Origin: a virus | Length of the DNA: 25,874 bases | Direction: 5' to 3' (one strand) | IMG/VR virus record: IMGVR_UViG_3300042485_000150 | Coordinates: 1 to 25,874 of that record | Shown here: positions 25,463-25,874 of the stretch, piece after piece | Layout of the letters: every line of letters starts with the position of its first letter | Position numbering within the stretch: position 1 is the stretch's first letter | Notes under the pieces: generated by a model | What the model was told of the DNA's origin: nothing | The model's input: only the letters and a program-made list of their open reading frames with translations | Database searches by the model: none | Made by a program: the position numbers and the translations under genes

Positions 25463-25476
25463 ATCTGGGATAAAAC

Positions 25477-25874
25477 TTAGTCCTCGTCATCTCCCCATTG
25501 ACTTAGAACATCGGCAAGATCTTTAGCAGGAGCGGGCGTTGCCTTTCTTTCTCTGACAACAGGTGCTACTTCTGGAACAGCTTCTACTTTAGTTTCACGG
25601 AACACAGGCGCCGCAGGTGCAGGGATATAGCCAGCCGTTGGAGTTTTGTTACTATCAGCTACTACAGGATTATAGATCACCGCATCTAATGCTTGTTGGT
25701 CTCTACCTAAGACACCCGCTGCTTCAATCTCTTCTACAGTTAACGCCCTAGCCGCTCTAAATGTTAACTTAGGTGCAGTAGAACTAGCATCAAAACGAAT
25801 CTCTGTAAGTACACTTGAGATAGTCAATCCATGACCACCGATAAACTTAGCATAAGCGCCTAATGGCATTTTAC
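25477..25874 (-). CDS. 3' part of a putative ssDNA-binding-like protein with acidic C-terminal tail
   Basis: The frame stays open to the right edge. The first ATG (25867-25869) is only five bases inside the window, has no visible ribosome site and may be an internal methionine, so the gene is treated as partial. The visible part has a beta-rich region (about 1-75, with KFIGGHGLTISSVLTEIRFD and PKLTFRAARALTVEEIEAAG), a Pro/Ala/Val linker (about 75-115) and the end KDLADVLSQWGDDED. A flexible linker ending in an acidic tip is the plan of single-stranded DNA-binding proteins such as bacterial SSB and T7 gp2.5, and the next gene is a primase-helicase. I do not recognise an OB-fold motif, so the role is inference. 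A terminator follows the stop. Confidence 0.5.
   Translation of the reverse strand, partial: KMPLGAYAKFIGGHGLTISSVLTEIRFDASSTAPKLTFRAARALTVEEIEAAGVLGRDQQALDAVIYNPVVADSNKTPTAGYIPAPAAPVFRETKVEAVPEVAPVVRERKATPAPAKDLADVLSQWGDDED

Overview
The window looks like part of the genome of a tailed bacteriophage, probably an uncultured marine podovirus-like phage. The clues are densely packed genes with 1-11 nt overlaps, no rRNA or tRNA, an AT-rich composition by eye, and N-terminal signatures familiar from environmental marine phage virion proteins (for example the LQFRPGVSRES, YSSNLRIQLIASGEQ and KYPGGVIKSSPVVPAG openings). No host can be named. Terminase, portal, major capsid and DNA polymerase are not in the window and presumably lie outside it.

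Layout. Positions 1-22363 are one long rightward late block. (i) 1-3398: a TPR/glycosyltransferase-9-like protein that is open at the left edge, a fibre-like protein made of a virion-type N-terminus plus a seven-bladed RCC1 propeller, a small unknown protein and a SAM-dependent methyltransferase. (ii) 3398-3959: a lysis pair, an M15 peptidase endolysin followed by a 58-residue holin-like protein. (iii) 3959-7767: tail or fibre structural genes, including a 748-residue protein carrying two recognisable insert modules. (iv) 7777-15390: Gly/Ala-rich and Gln/Ala-rich internal virion or ejection proteins that share short GG...GG peptides, interrupted by a cupin-SET domain fusion and a small GNAT-like protein. 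(v) 15434-22363: one 2309-residue multidomain ejection protein with a lytic transglycosylase domain, an HExxH peptidase-like domain, ASCH-like and GNAT-like domains and a polyvalent-protein-type C-terminal region.

Positions 22468-25874 are read leftward and belong to replication: a 980-residue archaeo-eukaryotic-type primase fused to a DUF927-like AAA+ helicase, preceded by the 3' part of a gene with an SSB-like acidic tail. The two blocks converge at 22364-22467, where an intrinsic terminator faces the leftward transcript. A second leftward terminator sits between the two replication genes.

Together the rightward genes describe tail completion, host recognition, DNA ejection with local peptidoglycan cleavage, and lysis. 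The glycosyltransferase and methyltransferase on either side of the propeller fibre may modify the virion or the host surface. The least expected items are the cupin-SET protein and the modifying or regulatory domains built into the giant ejection protein.
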